Shown: piece by piece, positions 52,368 through 60,976 of the stretch
Layout of the letters: every line of letters begins with the position of its first letter
Numbering within the stretch: position 1 is the first letter of the stretch
DNA from: an uncultured Clostridium sp.
GTDB taxonomy: Bacteria > Cyanobacteriota > Vampirovibrionia > Gastranaerophilales > Gastranaerophilaceae
Assembly: GCA_905212085.1 (NCBI GenBank)
Contig: CAJMDF010000005.1
Span: 1 to 64,000 of the forward strand
Direction of reading: 5' to 3'
DNA length: 64,000 nucleotides
Translations under genes and position numbers: made by a program
The notes under the pieces: model-generated
The model's database searches: none
What the model was told of the DNA's origin: nothing
What the model saw: the letters and a program-made list of their open reading frames with translations, nothing else

Positions 52368-55340
52368 ATGACTGATAATAAATTTTTGGATATTGATTTT
52401 TCGTTTAAAAAGAATAATGTAGATGAATTATTTTTTAATTTGTCAGAAAATCCTGACGGTTTTAAAAATAAAGATTTTCGTTATACTCTAAGTTTAATTT
52501 ATCAAACAGTTGAAGATGAGTTCGCAGGAATTTTTCTTAGTCCTAATGCTCCTACAAGGAATACTAATTTTTATTTGGTGAATAATAATGATAAGTTATC
52601 ATTTTTTGTTACACCAACAAACAATTTTCAATATTATTTAAAATCAAAAGGTTCATTATTCCGTTTTAAATCAGAAGTAATGGATGATAAGGTCGGATAC
52701 GCAATGAGTTTGGATCTTGTAATGGATTACTTTGGAGGTTTTGGTAATGTTGTTGACTTAGAATCCCTTACTCCGACTTTTATTTATTTGAATAAGCTTA
52801 CATATTTTGTAATGAAGCTAATTGAAAAATTGTATTTTATTCCGACTGTAAAAACTCATGGTTCAATGTTCCGAATTGTGTATGAACCGATTATTAATTC
52901 TCAGCAATTGGCAAGAATTATAAACCAGTTTGAAGAAAATATTCCTGATGATTTGTTTATAAAGGGTGAAAAACCTAAAAATTTTATCAATGATTTTATT
53001 TATAATTATTTGAATTATGTAATTTATAAATTTTTAGGTATTAAAGCGTATAAGTTCAAAGATGTAAAATCAGGAACTTATATGATAAAAGATTTGGAAC
53101 AACGTTCTGTAATGAAAGGTCATGATATTGCAGAAAGCTTTGCTCAATGGTTTGATGAATTATATTTAGGCAAGTATGACGTAATTCCATTCTTTAAAAT
53201 TACAAAATTAGAAGGTCAAGAGTTATTCCGTTTAAAAGTACATATTAAAAACAGAAAAACTAATGAAGATGTTTTAATTGATAAATTGTATACTGATGAA
53301 GAAGTCTTTGGTGCAAACTCTTCTGATATTGCAAGAATTGTAGAGAAACAATTGAATTATGCAATTAGGTATATGCCTGAATTAGAAGATTTGTTTGAGG
53401 ATGAAGATAAATTAGCTCTTGATTTAGACCTAAATCAAGTTTATAAAATTATAACTCAGACAGCATATTATCTTCAAAAGGCTCAAATTGAGGTTATTTT
53501 GCCTGAAGAATTGACTAATATTGTTGTCCCTCGCGCTTCAATTAATGCAAAAGTAAAGACTTCACGTTCTAAAGATTTGGCAGATATTTTCAATAATAAT
53601 TCGTCTTCAAAAATTTCTTTAGATGATATTTTAGATTTTTCTTATGAAATTGCAATCGGAAATGAAAAGTTATCTATTGAGGAATTTAATAAGCTTATAG
53701 AAGGGCAAAATGGCTTAATCAAGTATAAAAATAAGTATGTTCTAATTGATCAGGAAGATACAAAAAAATTGTTTGAGCAAATTGCTAAGGCTAACTTTAA
53801 ATCAATGTCTAGAATGGAGTTAATCCATGCGTCAATGTCAGGACAATTGCAACAGTATGATTTTGATTATGATGAAGCATTTGCAAAAGTTATTCAAGAT
53901 TTTAACAAGCCTGTTGAAGTGACTCCGCCAAAAGAATTGAAAGGAGAGTTAAGACCTTATCAGATGACCGGTTTAAAATGGCTTTGGACAAATGTTTCAA
54001 AAGGTTTTGGCGCATGTATGGCCGATGATATGGGCTTAGGTAAAACTATTCAGGTGATCAGTTTAATTCTGAAGATGAAAGAAGAAAATAAGCTTGACAA
54101 ACCTGTACTTGTTGTTTGTCCTACAACATTGATGGGTAACTGGATGAAGGAATTACAAATGTTTGCTCCTTCATTAGATGCTGTAATTTATCACGGTGCA
54201 GAAAGGCAGTTGGACTTAAAGCATGATGTAATTTTAACAACTTATGCAATAATGAGAATTGACATTGAAGAGCTGAAGAAAAATTCATGGGGCATGATTA
54301 TTGTAGATGAGGCCCAAAATATTAAAAATCCAGATACTGCTCAAACTCTTGCTGTTAAGATGTTAAAATCAGATGTTAAAATTGCAATGACCGGTACTCC
54401 TGTAGAAAACAGATTAACAGAGTTATGGTCAATATTTGATTTTATTAATCAAGGATATTTAGGCACATTAAAAGAATTCCAAAAAAGTTATGCAATTCCT
54501 ATTGAAAGATTTAAGGAAACTTCTCGTGCCGCAAAATTGAAAATGTCTGTATCCCCATTTGTTCTGAGACGTTTGAAAACTGATAAACATGTAATTACGG
54601 ATTTACCTGAAAAAATGGTTATTAATGATTATTGCTACTTATCAAAACCTCAAGCTGTTTTGTATGAAAAGACCTTAAATGAAATGATGGAAAAAATTTC
54701 AGGTTTCACCGGAATTAACAGACGAGGAAATATATTCAAATTGATTACTGCTTTGAAACAAATTTGTAACCACCCTTATCAGTTCTTAAAAGGCGGTGAA
54801 ATGAATAAAGAGTTATCAGGAAAAATGGATAAATGTATTTCAACTGTCCAAAGTATTCTCGATAATAACGAAAAAACTCTTATCTTTACACAATATAAAG
54901 AAATGGGTGACATATTGTGTAAAGTTATTGCTGATGAATGTAATACCGAATCTTTATTTTTCCATGGTTCTTTGACTGTTCCACAGCGTGAGGATCTTAT
55001 TAACAGATTCCAAAATGATGATGATGCAAAAATCATGGTATTGTCATTAAAAGCAGGTGGTACAGGGCTTAACCTTACAAGTGCAACTAATGTAATTCAT
55101 TACGACTTGTGGTGGAATCCAGCTGTAGAAGATCAAGCAACTGATAGAACTTATCGTATTGGGCAAGATAAAAATGTAATGGTTCACAGAATGATTACAT
55201 TGGGTACTTTTGAAGAAAAAATTGACGAAATGCTTAAATCTAAAAAGGAACTTGCAGATTTGGCTGTATACGAAGGAGAAAAGATTATTACAGAACTTTC
55301 AGACGAAGAAATATACGAAATCTTTACTTTGTCTGCTTAG
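52368..55340 (+). CDS. SNF2-family DEAD/DEAH helicase
   Basis: A 990 aa ATPase of the SNF2/RapA type. The motor is in the C-terminal half: LRPYQMTGLKWLW (~528), Walker A ADDMGLGKT (~553), DEAQNIKN (motif II, ~647), MTGTPVENRLTELW, then motif V GGTGLNLTSATNV (~900) and motif VI DQATDRTYRIGQ (~925). The N-terminal ~500 residues are unlike other domains I know and may bind nucleic acid or partner proteins. No methyltransferase or phage-defence gene is beside it, so I read it as a housekeeping remodeller rather than a defence protein. Confidence 0.93.
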   Translation: MTDNKFLDIDFSFKKNNVDELFFNLSENPDGFKNKDFRYTLSLIYQTVEDEFAGIFLSPNAPTRNTNFYLVNNNDKLSFFVTPTNNFQYYLKSKGSLFRFKSEVMDDKVGYAMSLDLVMDYFGGFGNVVDLESLTPTFIYLNKLTYFVMKLIEKLYFIPTVKTHGSMFRIVYEPIINSQQLARIINQFEENIPDDLFIKGEKPKNFINDFIYNYLNYVIYKFLGIKAYKFKDVKSGTYMIKDLEQRSVMKGHDIAESFAQWFDELYLGKYDVIPFFKITKLEGQELFRLKVHIKNRKTNEDVLIDKLYTDEEVFGANSSDIARIVEKQLNYAIRYMPELEDLFEDEDKLALDLDLNQVYKIITQTAYYLQKAQIEVILPEELTNIVVPRASINAKVKTSRSKDLADIFNNNSSSKISLDDILDFSYEIAIGNEKLSIEEFNKLIEGQNGLIKYKNKYVLIDQEDTKKLFEQIAKANFKSMSRMELIHASMSGQLQQYDFDYDEAFAKVIQDFNKPVEVTPPKELKGELRPYQMTGLKWLWTNVSKGFGACMADDMGLGKTIQVISLILKMKEENKLDKPVLVVCPTTLMGNWMKELQMFAPSLDAVIYHGAERQLDLKHDVILTTYAIMRIDIEELKKNSWGMIIVDEAQNIKNPDTAQTLAVKMLKSDVKIAMTGTPVENRLTELWSIFDFINQGYLGTLKEFQKSYAIPIERFKETSRAAKLKMSVSPFVLRRLKTDKHVITDLPEKMVINDYCYLSKPQAVLYEKTLNEMMEKISGFTGINRRGNIFKLITALKQICNHPYQFLKGGEMNKELSGKMDKCISTVQSILDNNEKTLIFTQYKEMGDILCKVIADECNTESLFFHGSLTVPQREDLINRFQNDDDAKIMVLSLKAGGTGLNLTSATNVIHYDLWWNPAVEDQATDRTYRIGQDKNVMVHRMITLGTFEEKIDEMLKSKKELADLAVYEGEKIITELSDEEIYEIFTLSA

Positions 55341-55347
55341 AATATTT

Positions 55348-56141
55348 TTAGTATTTACCTATTGAGTAATTATCAGTTTTAATTAATTTATTATGTGAAA
55401 GTACATAATTTAGATTTCCATAGGTATCTATAGAAGATGTAAAGATTTTATTTGTTGAGCTAATAATAAAATAATCTTTCCCAACTTGATTTGGACCTTT
55501 TAAACCATTTGTGTCGATATATATAAATCCACAATTCATCGAAGTTTTGTACTCCCCTTTTAATCCTGTAGGGCTAGAAGGATCTGGTATAAAATTACCG
55601 TTTGAGTCTGTTTCATTGCTAAAATATGTATGAGTGCAACTTCCATTTTGAACTTCACTGTATAAAGATATAAATGTCCCATCTGCTAATACTATTCTTC
55701 TTTGATTCATGAATGGTTCTAATTTTGTATTCCCGTACCCATCATTTGTCTTTTTTACTGGTTTTACATCATATGAGCCACCGCATTTTTCAACATTATA
55801 GTTTGTGCAGATATTTGTTATATTTAATTCTTTTGAAAATTCTTTGAGAATACTATCATTGTCGCCTAATGATGCCCAGAAATATTCGTAATCTCCAGGT
55901 TCTCCGTTTTTTAAACTCCAACTGTTTATAGCGTTAAATACTATGCTATAAGATCTTTTTGCTGCTGTAACTAAAACTTTTTCTTTATATTTATTAATAA
56001 GTACTGGTATAGTAAGCGCTGCAACAACTCCAATAATACCAAGTGTTATTAGTACCTCTGCTAATGTAAACCCCTTAAACCCCTTGAATGAAGCTAGTTT
56101 TTCGGGGGGGGGGCAATCCTAAAAGCTCTATTCTTAACCAT
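55348..56141 (-). CDS. Type IV prepilin-like protein, frame broken at C10 tract (prepilin 3)
   Basis: Minus-strand ATG 56141 with AGGAGG encodes MVKNRAFRIA and then a run of ten C (G10 on the plus strand, 56104-56113). As written the frame ends PPPKN-stop. One extra base gives PPPEKLASFKGFKG and the processing site G/FTLAEVLITLGIIGVV, so a 264 aa prepilin with a ~24-residue leader. No ATG, GTG or TTG occurs between tract and cleavage site. The mature domain has YLINK-like lysines after the helix, NGLKGPNQVGKDYF and several Cys, and ends SIGKY. The tract runs in the opposite sense to those of the other three genes. Confidence 0.83.
56104..56113 (-). repeat. C10 (G10 on plus strand) homopolymer in prepilin 3 leader
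   Basis: On the plus strand the context is TTC-G10-CAATCCTAAAAGCTCT, like the other tracts read in gene direction. Here the gene is on the other strand, so tract and flank look inverted. Confidence 0.9.
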
Positions 56142-56167
56142 CTTTGCCTCCTGTAATTTGTATTTCT

Positions 56168-56196
56168 ATTATTTATTATTTTTTTGAATTTGTCAA
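56168..56196 (-). promoter_or_regulatory. Promoter of prepilin 3
   Basis: Minus strand TTGACA (56196-56191), a 17-base spacer and AATAAT (56173-56168). The -35 is perfect. The ATG is 27 bases downstream of the -10, with AGGAGG between. Confidence 0.6.
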
Positions 56197-56210
56197 TACT
56201 ATGAGAAGGC

Positions 56211-56238
56211 TTGAAATTATTTTTATTTGGTTTATAAT
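56211..56238 (+). promoter_or_regulatory. Promoter of rpsU
   Basis: TTGAAA (56211-56216), a 16-base spacer and TATAAT (56233-56238), 46 bases before ATG 56285. Confidence 0.65.
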
Positions 56239-56284
56239 ATTCATATATTAGTACAAAATGACCATAAAGGTGGTGAAAATATAA

Positions 56285-56458
56285 ATGGCAGAAGTTAAAG
56301 TTGGCGAAAACGAATCTATTGAAAGCGCACTAAGACGTTTCAAGAAAAAAATTCAAAAAGCTGGTATCCTTTCAGAAGTTAAAAAACGTGAAAGATATGA
56401 AAAACCAAGCGTAAAAAGAAAACGTAAATCTGAAGCAGCTAGAAAAAGAAAAGTTTAG
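56285..56458 (+). CDS. rpsU: 30S ribosomal protein S21
   Basis: A 57 aa basic protein. [20 protein letters not shown] and [20 protein letters not shown] are the bS21 family signature, and the C-terminus is a Lys/Arg-rich tail ([14 protein letters not shown]). It acts in translation initiation on the small subunit. GGTGG lies before the ATG. It is a single-gene unit with its own promoter and a strong terminator, set between prepilins 3 and 4. Confidence 0.97.
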   Translation: MAEVKVGENESIESALRRFKKKIQKAGILSEVKKRERYEKPSVKRKRKSEAARKRKV

Positions 56459-56476
56459 TCAGATTTTATAAATAAT

Positions 56477-56509
56477 AAAAAGAGGTCATTAATTTGACCT
56501 CTTTTTTAT
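56477..56509 (+). terminator. Intrinsic terminator after rpsU
   Basis: Stem AAAGAGGTCA/TGACCTCTTT with a six-base loop and a T-run. The prepilin 4 promoter -35 begins at 56509, immediately after it. Confidence 0.85.
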
Positions 56510-56537
56510 TGAAAAATATTGATATATAGTTTATAAT
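56509..56537 (+). promoter_or_regulatory. Promoter of prepilin 4
   Basis: TTGAAA (56509-56514), a 17-base spacer and TATAAT (56532-56537): close to perfect sigma70 consensus, followed by AAGGAG and ATG 56573. Confidence 0.75.
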
Positions 56538-56572
56538 ATAAAAGTTGATAATATAAAAGGAAGGAGCTATTT

Positions 56573-57360
56573 ATGAAGGAAGTTAAGAATTTCGGGGGGG
56601 GGGCGTTTTAAAGCTTCTTTCCTATTTCTCAGCCTCTTATAAAATATTTAATTATAGTGATTTGATATATCATTATAATTTAAAAAAAGGGTTTACTCTT
56701 GCAGAGGTCTTAATTACACTTGGTATAATTGGGGTAGTTGCTGCTATGACTCTTCCCTCAGTTATAAATAATAGTAAATCTAAAGAATATGAAGCATTAT
56801 TAAAAAAAGCTTATTCTACTTTATCACAAGCAATTACAGCAATGGAATATGATATGGGGGAAAATATTACTCCTCCAGAAGATAATGATTATACATTTGT
56901 GAATAATTTTAGGAACTATTTTAGATTATATGCTTCTTGTAATTCTTATAATTGCATCAAGGGTGAGTCTGGTACAGATGATGATGGAACAACTTATTAC
57001 GGCAGATATAAGGATTACAAAACTTTTGATAAAAAGAATGTAATTAATAATAATGAATATTTTGATAATGGTACAATGATTTTTTCTGATAGTATGCTTT
57101 TAATGATTGAAGCACATCAGCGGAGACTATATTTAACGGTAGATGTAAATGGTGCTAATAATAAGCCTAACGTGTGGGGACAGGATTTGTTCACATTTCA
57201 AATTACTAAAGATGGTAAGTTTTTACCAATGGGTGCTAGCGGTACTGATTATACTGATACTAACCAGTATTGCAGCTTAAATAGTAATCATAAGTATAAT
57301 GGTATTGCTTGTACGTATAAAGCATTGAATGATCCAAATTATTTTAAACAATTTAGGTAA
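56573..57360 (+). CDS. Type IV prepilin-like protein, frame broken at G10 tract (prepilin 4)
   Basis: ATG 56573 after AAGGAG encodes MKEVKNF, then G10 (56594-56603) and GGGAF-stop at TAA 56608. One extra base joins it to VLKLLSYFSASYK and, after 40 leader residues in all, to G/FTLAEVLITLGIIGVVAAM. The prepilin would be 262 aa. A TTG at 56662 in the pilin frame has no Shine-Dalgarno. The mature domain has NKPNVWGQDLF, matching the GPN-x2-GKD-x-F motif of the others, and two Cys in YCSLNS and ACTYKA. It ends NYFKQFR rather than DYPW. Confidence 0.85.
56594..56603 (+). repeat. G10 homopolymer in prepilin 4 leader
   Basis: TTC-G10-CGTTTTAAAGCTTCT. Off at ten, on at eleven or eight. Confidence 0.9.
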
Positions 57361-57390
57361 AAAAAAGGCTCTTTTAAAGAGCCTTTTTTA
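57361..57390. terminator. Bidirectional intrinsic terminator
   Basis: Stem AAAGGCTCTT/AAGAGCCTTT with A- and T-runs on both sides, between the convergent prepilin 4 gene and the DUF2229 gene. Confidence 0.85.
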
Positions 57391-58464
57391 TTGTTTTGTT
57401 TCAATATAATTTGTGTTTGGAATATATGAACTTTCTCCGTTTATTTCTATTTTATTAATAATTTTTGCACGTTTTTTGCGGAATAACATATCTACAAAGG
57501 CTTCCAAACGAGTAATAAATCCTGCTTCACCTGTTTGTTCGTCAACAGTTAGATTTAAAAGCGGTTTGTTGAAGCGTTTAGCTTGTCTAGTGATTCTTTC
57601 AATCATCAAAGAATCAGGGCCACAGCCAAATGCTGTAAGAGTAATTAAGCCGTCAATTTTGGTATCTTTTAGATAATGTCCTGCAGCTCCAGTCATTTCT
57701 CGTTCGTTAGCCCAATACATTTCTTGACCAAGAGCTTTTATACCGTCATCCATTTGCTCGTTTGATAGTTGTAAAGATGAATATACTTTTACATCCATTT
57801 TTTCTAATTTATCAAATATTTTCATAGATGTTCGTTCATCAAAAATATTATATCCGTGAGAAATCAAGGCAATAGAAATTGGGTATTCTTTTGTTTGATT
57901 TTCGATAAATACTTTTCCTTGCAGAGCATAATTCATAGCTTTTTTATAGCTCATACCAGATTTTGACATAATATGGAAGTTATTATATGTTCTCCAGCCT
58001 GCTTTTGATGCTTTTTTTATTCTTTCCATATCAGTAATGCCAAATGGTTTTGCCATTTCTGCTAAAAACTCATAAAGTCCTTGATTTTTTTCTGATTTGT
58101 CAAGTGTTGCTTCAATCATTGTAAAATCTTTTTTTACAACGTTTCTGACTAAATCAGGTAAGCCTCTTATTTTTGAGCAATTATAAATTTTTGGAGCAAT
58201 TGACTGGATTGATGGTACTAAAATTTTATCAATACCTTTGTCAATTAAGTTTAGAACATGTCCGATATAAACTTTTATAGGTAAACAAGTTTCTGTTACA
58301 ACAAGTGCTGATCCGCTTGTCATAGTTTGTTTTGTCGTTACATCCGATAACACAATTTTTATCCCAAGATCTGTAAAAAATCCGTAGTAGAATGGATAAT
58401 TGTGGTAAAAAGACATTCCGCGAGGTATACCTATTGTTATTTCATTGTTTTTATTTTTTTCCAC
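57388..58464 (-). CDS. Acyl-CoA dehydratase activase-related (DUF2229) protein
   Basis: A 358 aa paralogue of the protein at 27-28.1 kb. It starts with GTG after GGGGAT. Landmarks are IGIPRGMSFYHNYPFYYGFF near the N-terminus, TETCLPIKVYIGHVLNLI (~57-74), VPSIQSIAPKIYNCSK (~83-98), TAFGCGPDSLMIERI (~277-291) and the shared C-terminal DEQTGEAGFITRLEAFVDML. Cys residues in TETCLP, YNCSK and GCGP could hold an Fe-S cluster. Two separate paralogues and no dehydratase in the window suggest a role beyond 2-hydroxyacyl-CoA dehydration. Confidence 0.75.
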   Translation of the reverse strand: MEKNKNNEITIGIPRGMSFYHNYPFYYGFFTDLGIKIVLSDVTTKQTMTSGSALVVTETCLPIKVYIGHVLNLIDKGIDKILVPSIQSIAPKIYNCSKIRGLPDLVRNVVKKDFTMIEATLDKSEKNQGLYEFLAEMAKPFGITDMERIKKASKAGWRTYNNFHIMSKSGMSYKKAMNYALQGKVFIENQTKEYPISIALISHGYNIFDERTSMKIFDKLEKMDVKVYSSLQLSNEQMDDGIKALGQEMYWANEREMTGAAGHYLKDTKIDGLITLTAFGCGPDSLMIERITRQAKRFNKPLLNLTVDEQTGEAGFITRLEAFVDMLFRKKRAKIINKIEINGESSYIPNTNYIETKQ

Positions 58465-58562
58465 GATAAATCCCCTTTGTTACTTTTATAATACTTCAAA
58501 ATTAAAATTTTTGCTATCATTGTAAATTTATTTATAGTAATATTTATTTACAAGGAGTTAAT

Positions 58563-59312
58563 ATGCCACATTTTTTTATAAGTTCAAATGAAGTAATAGA
58601 TAATAAAATAATTATTTCTGATAAAGATAATTATAATCATATTGCAAAGTCTTTACGAACTAAAAAGGGGGAAAGATTACTTTTAATTGACGAAAATCAA
58701 GTTCAATATGAAACTGTTGTTGAGGAAATAACAAATAAGGAAATAACAGTAAATGTTGAAAATCGTAATAAGTCTAATAGAAGGCTTGATTTTAGATTAT
58801 ATCTTGCGCAAAGTCCACTCAGGAGTGATGCTCAGTCATACATTATTGAAAAAGCAACCGAACTTGGTGCAGATGGTATTTATCCTGTGTGCACTGATAA
58901 TTGTGCTGTTAGCTCGAATGTTATTGAGAAAAAGATCCCTAAATGGCAGCGAGTTATGCTTGAGGCTTCTAAACAATGTGAGAGGGCTTATATCCCCACA
59001 TGTTATGAATTGACTAATTTAGAAAATATAGTAAAATTAAAAAATGAAAATTATCGAGTGATAGCTTTTTGTGAGAGATTATCTGATATATCCTTACATC
59101 AATATTGTGAAAAAAATCCAATATTAAAAGATGAAAAGGTGATTATTATAATAGGTCCTGAAGGAGGATTCTCTCAAAAAGAATTTGACTTATTTAAAAC
59201 TAATGATATTCCGATGCTTACGCTTGGAAATCTTATTTTAAAAGCTGATACGGCAGTTACAGTTGCGTTAGGAAATGTAATTTATGAATTCGAAAATTAT
59301 AGACAAAATTAA
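58563..59312 (+). CDS. rsmE: 16S rRNA (uracil(1498)-N3)-methyltransferase
   Basis: A 249 aa SPOUT-class enzyme. The N-terminal PUA-like domain (1-70) has HIAKSLRTKKGERLLLID. The methyltransferase core has YIIEKATELGADGIYPV, EASKQCERAYIP, the SAM loop IIGPEGGFSQKEFDLF (~195-210) and LGNLILKADTAVTVALG (~221-237). CAAGGAG precedes the ATG. Its last 29 bp overlap the next gene. Confidence 0.95.
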   Translation: MPHFFISSNEVIDNKIIISDKDNYNHIAKSLRTKKGERLLLIDENQVQYETVVEEITNKEITVNVENRNKSNRRLDFRLYLAQSPLRSDAQSYIIEKATELGADGIYPVCTDNCAVSSNVIEKKIPKWQRVMLEASKQCERAYIPTCYELTNLENIVKLKNENYRVIAFCERLSDISLHQYCEKNPILKDEKVIIIIGPEGGFSQKEFDLFKTNDIPMLTLGNLILKADTAVTVALGNVIYEFENYRQN

Positions 59313-60681
59313 ATCAGATGAAATTCTATCAAAAATAATTGATAAGTTTAACAATGAAATTTATCTTGTGGGTGGTACAGTTCGTGATTTTTATATGGAA
59401 CTTGATAGTACTGACAGGGATATTATTGTTATGGATGAAGATGCAAGAGAATTTGCTTTGAAATTATCTGAACTATTTCAAGCTACTTTTGTACCTTTAG
59501 ATGAGGAAAACAAAATTTATCGTATAGTTTTGCCTGATAAAATTAATTACATCGATGTTACAAATCCAGTAGGTGATTCTATTGAAAAGGATTTGATGCG
59601 TAGAGATTTAACAATTAATGCAATTGCAGTAAATATCAGAACAGGAGAGTTAATTGATATTTCAGGCGGTGTTACTGATATTAAAAATAAATGCATTAAT
59701 TATGTAAATGAATTAAATTTCGTAGATGATCCATTAAGGTTATTGCGTGTGTATAGATTTCAAGCTTTGTATGGTTTTCAGTTAGCTCCTGAAACTATAA
59801 ATGCTGTGTGCAAGTATTCTGATTTAATTCATAAACCTGCTGTTGAGAGGATTAATTATGAATTACTAAAATTGTTTGGCGGAGAATACGCTCATGTAGC
59901 ACTTGAGAATATGAATAAAACTTGGATTTTAGAAGAAATTTTCCCATTTGTTAAAGAGTTAAAACAAGTTCCGCCGAATTCTCATCATCATTTGGATTTG
60001 TTCCACCATTCAATTGAAACTGTTAAGCAAGTGCAAATTCTCTATAATGAAGCTTCTGATGATGTGAAAAATCATTTAAGTCGTATTGACTTTGGTGGTT
60101 TCCCTCGCCTTGCGCATCTTAAACTTGCTGCTTTTATGCATGATATTGGAAAATTTTCTACTTGGACTATCGAAGAGGGCAAGCATAGATTTATAAAGCA
60201 CGATGATGTCGGAGCTAAAATGTCTGTTAAAATCTTAAAAGATTTGCATTTTTCTAACAAGCAGATTGATTATATTTCTTCAATGATTAAATATCATATT
60301 TATCCATCGCATGTAATGACATCTCCTCAAATTACAGAAAAAATTATGATGCGCTATGTGAGAAAAATGGATACAAATTCTATTGATGCTATAATTCTTG
60401 CTCAAGCAGACAGACTATCAGCTCGCGGACCTGAAATTACTGATCAAATTGTTGAAAGAAATATAACTTCTTTAAATATGCTTTTAAAATTTTATTTGGA
60501 AGCTAAGGAAACCTTAAAGCCTTTGCCTAAATTGTTGAGTGGGAATGATGTTATGCAAATTTTAAATATCAAACCTTCAAAAAGGCTTGGCGAAATCATG
60601 GATGCTTTGCATGAAGCTCAAATTTCTGGGGATGTAATTACAAAAGAGCATGCTATTGAATTTGTTAAAAATCTGGCTTAG
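59284..60681 (+). CDS. CCA-adding tRNA nucleotidyltransferase-type protein with HD domain
   Basis: A 465 aa class II nucleotidyltransferase. The polymerase head has LVGGTVRDFYMELDSTDRD (~28-46; Gly-Gly, and the Asp pair D-x-D just after), then LMRRDLTINAIAVN (~103) and RLLRVYRFQALYGF (~150). The C-terminal part has an HD domain with LDLFHHSIETVKQV and FMHDIGKFST (~280-289). Members add CCA to tRNA or poly(A) to RNA; sequence alone does not separate the two. It overlaps rsmE by 29 bp. Confidence 0.88.
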   Translation: MNSKIIDKIKSDEILSKIIDKFNNEIYLVGGTVRDFYMELDSTDRDIIVMDEDAREFALKLSELFQATFVPLDEENKIYRIVLPDKINYIDVTNPVGDSIEKDLMRRDLTINAIAVNIRTGELIDISGGVTDIKNKCINYVNELNFVDDPLRLLRVYRFQALYGFQLAPETINAVCKYSDLIHKPAVERINYELLKLFGGEYAHVALENMNKTWILEEIFPFVKELKQVPPNSHHHLDLFHHSIETVKQVQILYNEASDDVKNHLSRIDFGGFPRLAHLKLAAFMHDIGKFSTWTIEEGKHRFIKHDDVGAKMSVKILKDLHFSNKQIDYISSMIKYHIYPSHVMTSPQITEKIMMRYVRKMDTNSIDAIILAQADRLSARGPEITDQIVERNITSLNMLLKFYLEAKETLKPLPKLLSGNDVMQILNIKPSKRLGEIMDALHEAQISGDVITKEHAIEFVKNLA

Positions 60682-60976
60682 TATATACTTTTGCAATACT
60701 TTTCTTATTAATTAAGCGTATTTGTTACAATTATTTACAAAAAATTTTCTAAAAATTTTTGCTTATTTTTGTTATTTTGATTAATTTTTTTAGAGTTTTT
60801 TGCAATTTTTTTTAAAAAAATGTTCTAAATATTCTTATTTTTAATAAAAAATTCAAAAAACCTTCTTAATATCTCCTTAACATTCAATGTAATATAGGCA
60901 ATTTTTTTTTTGCCCGACTTTTAATATGAATGTGTCATTGTTATAATAGGTGTGAAGTTTAAAACCAGACTATATT
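60682..60976. other. Very AT-rich spacer with a -10 box
   Basis: The 295 bp gap is almost only A and T, with many A and T runs. TATAAT at 60942-60947 lies 30 bases before the next ATG (60977), without a clear -35 or Shine-Dalgarno. No ORF, RNA gene or obvious terminator is visible. Confidence 0.5.

Noticed and set aside
52368..55340. SNF2 helicase as part of a phage-defence island
   Set aside because: Neighbours are gpmI, a prepilin and rpsU. No nuclease, methyltransferase or integrase is near.
15347..56603. G10 tracts as read artefacts of two-colour sequencing
   Set aside because: They sit at the same functional position in four homologous genes, with similar flanks and the same frame relation, which random poly-G artefacts would not give. 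A one-base length error remains possible and is stated in the findings.
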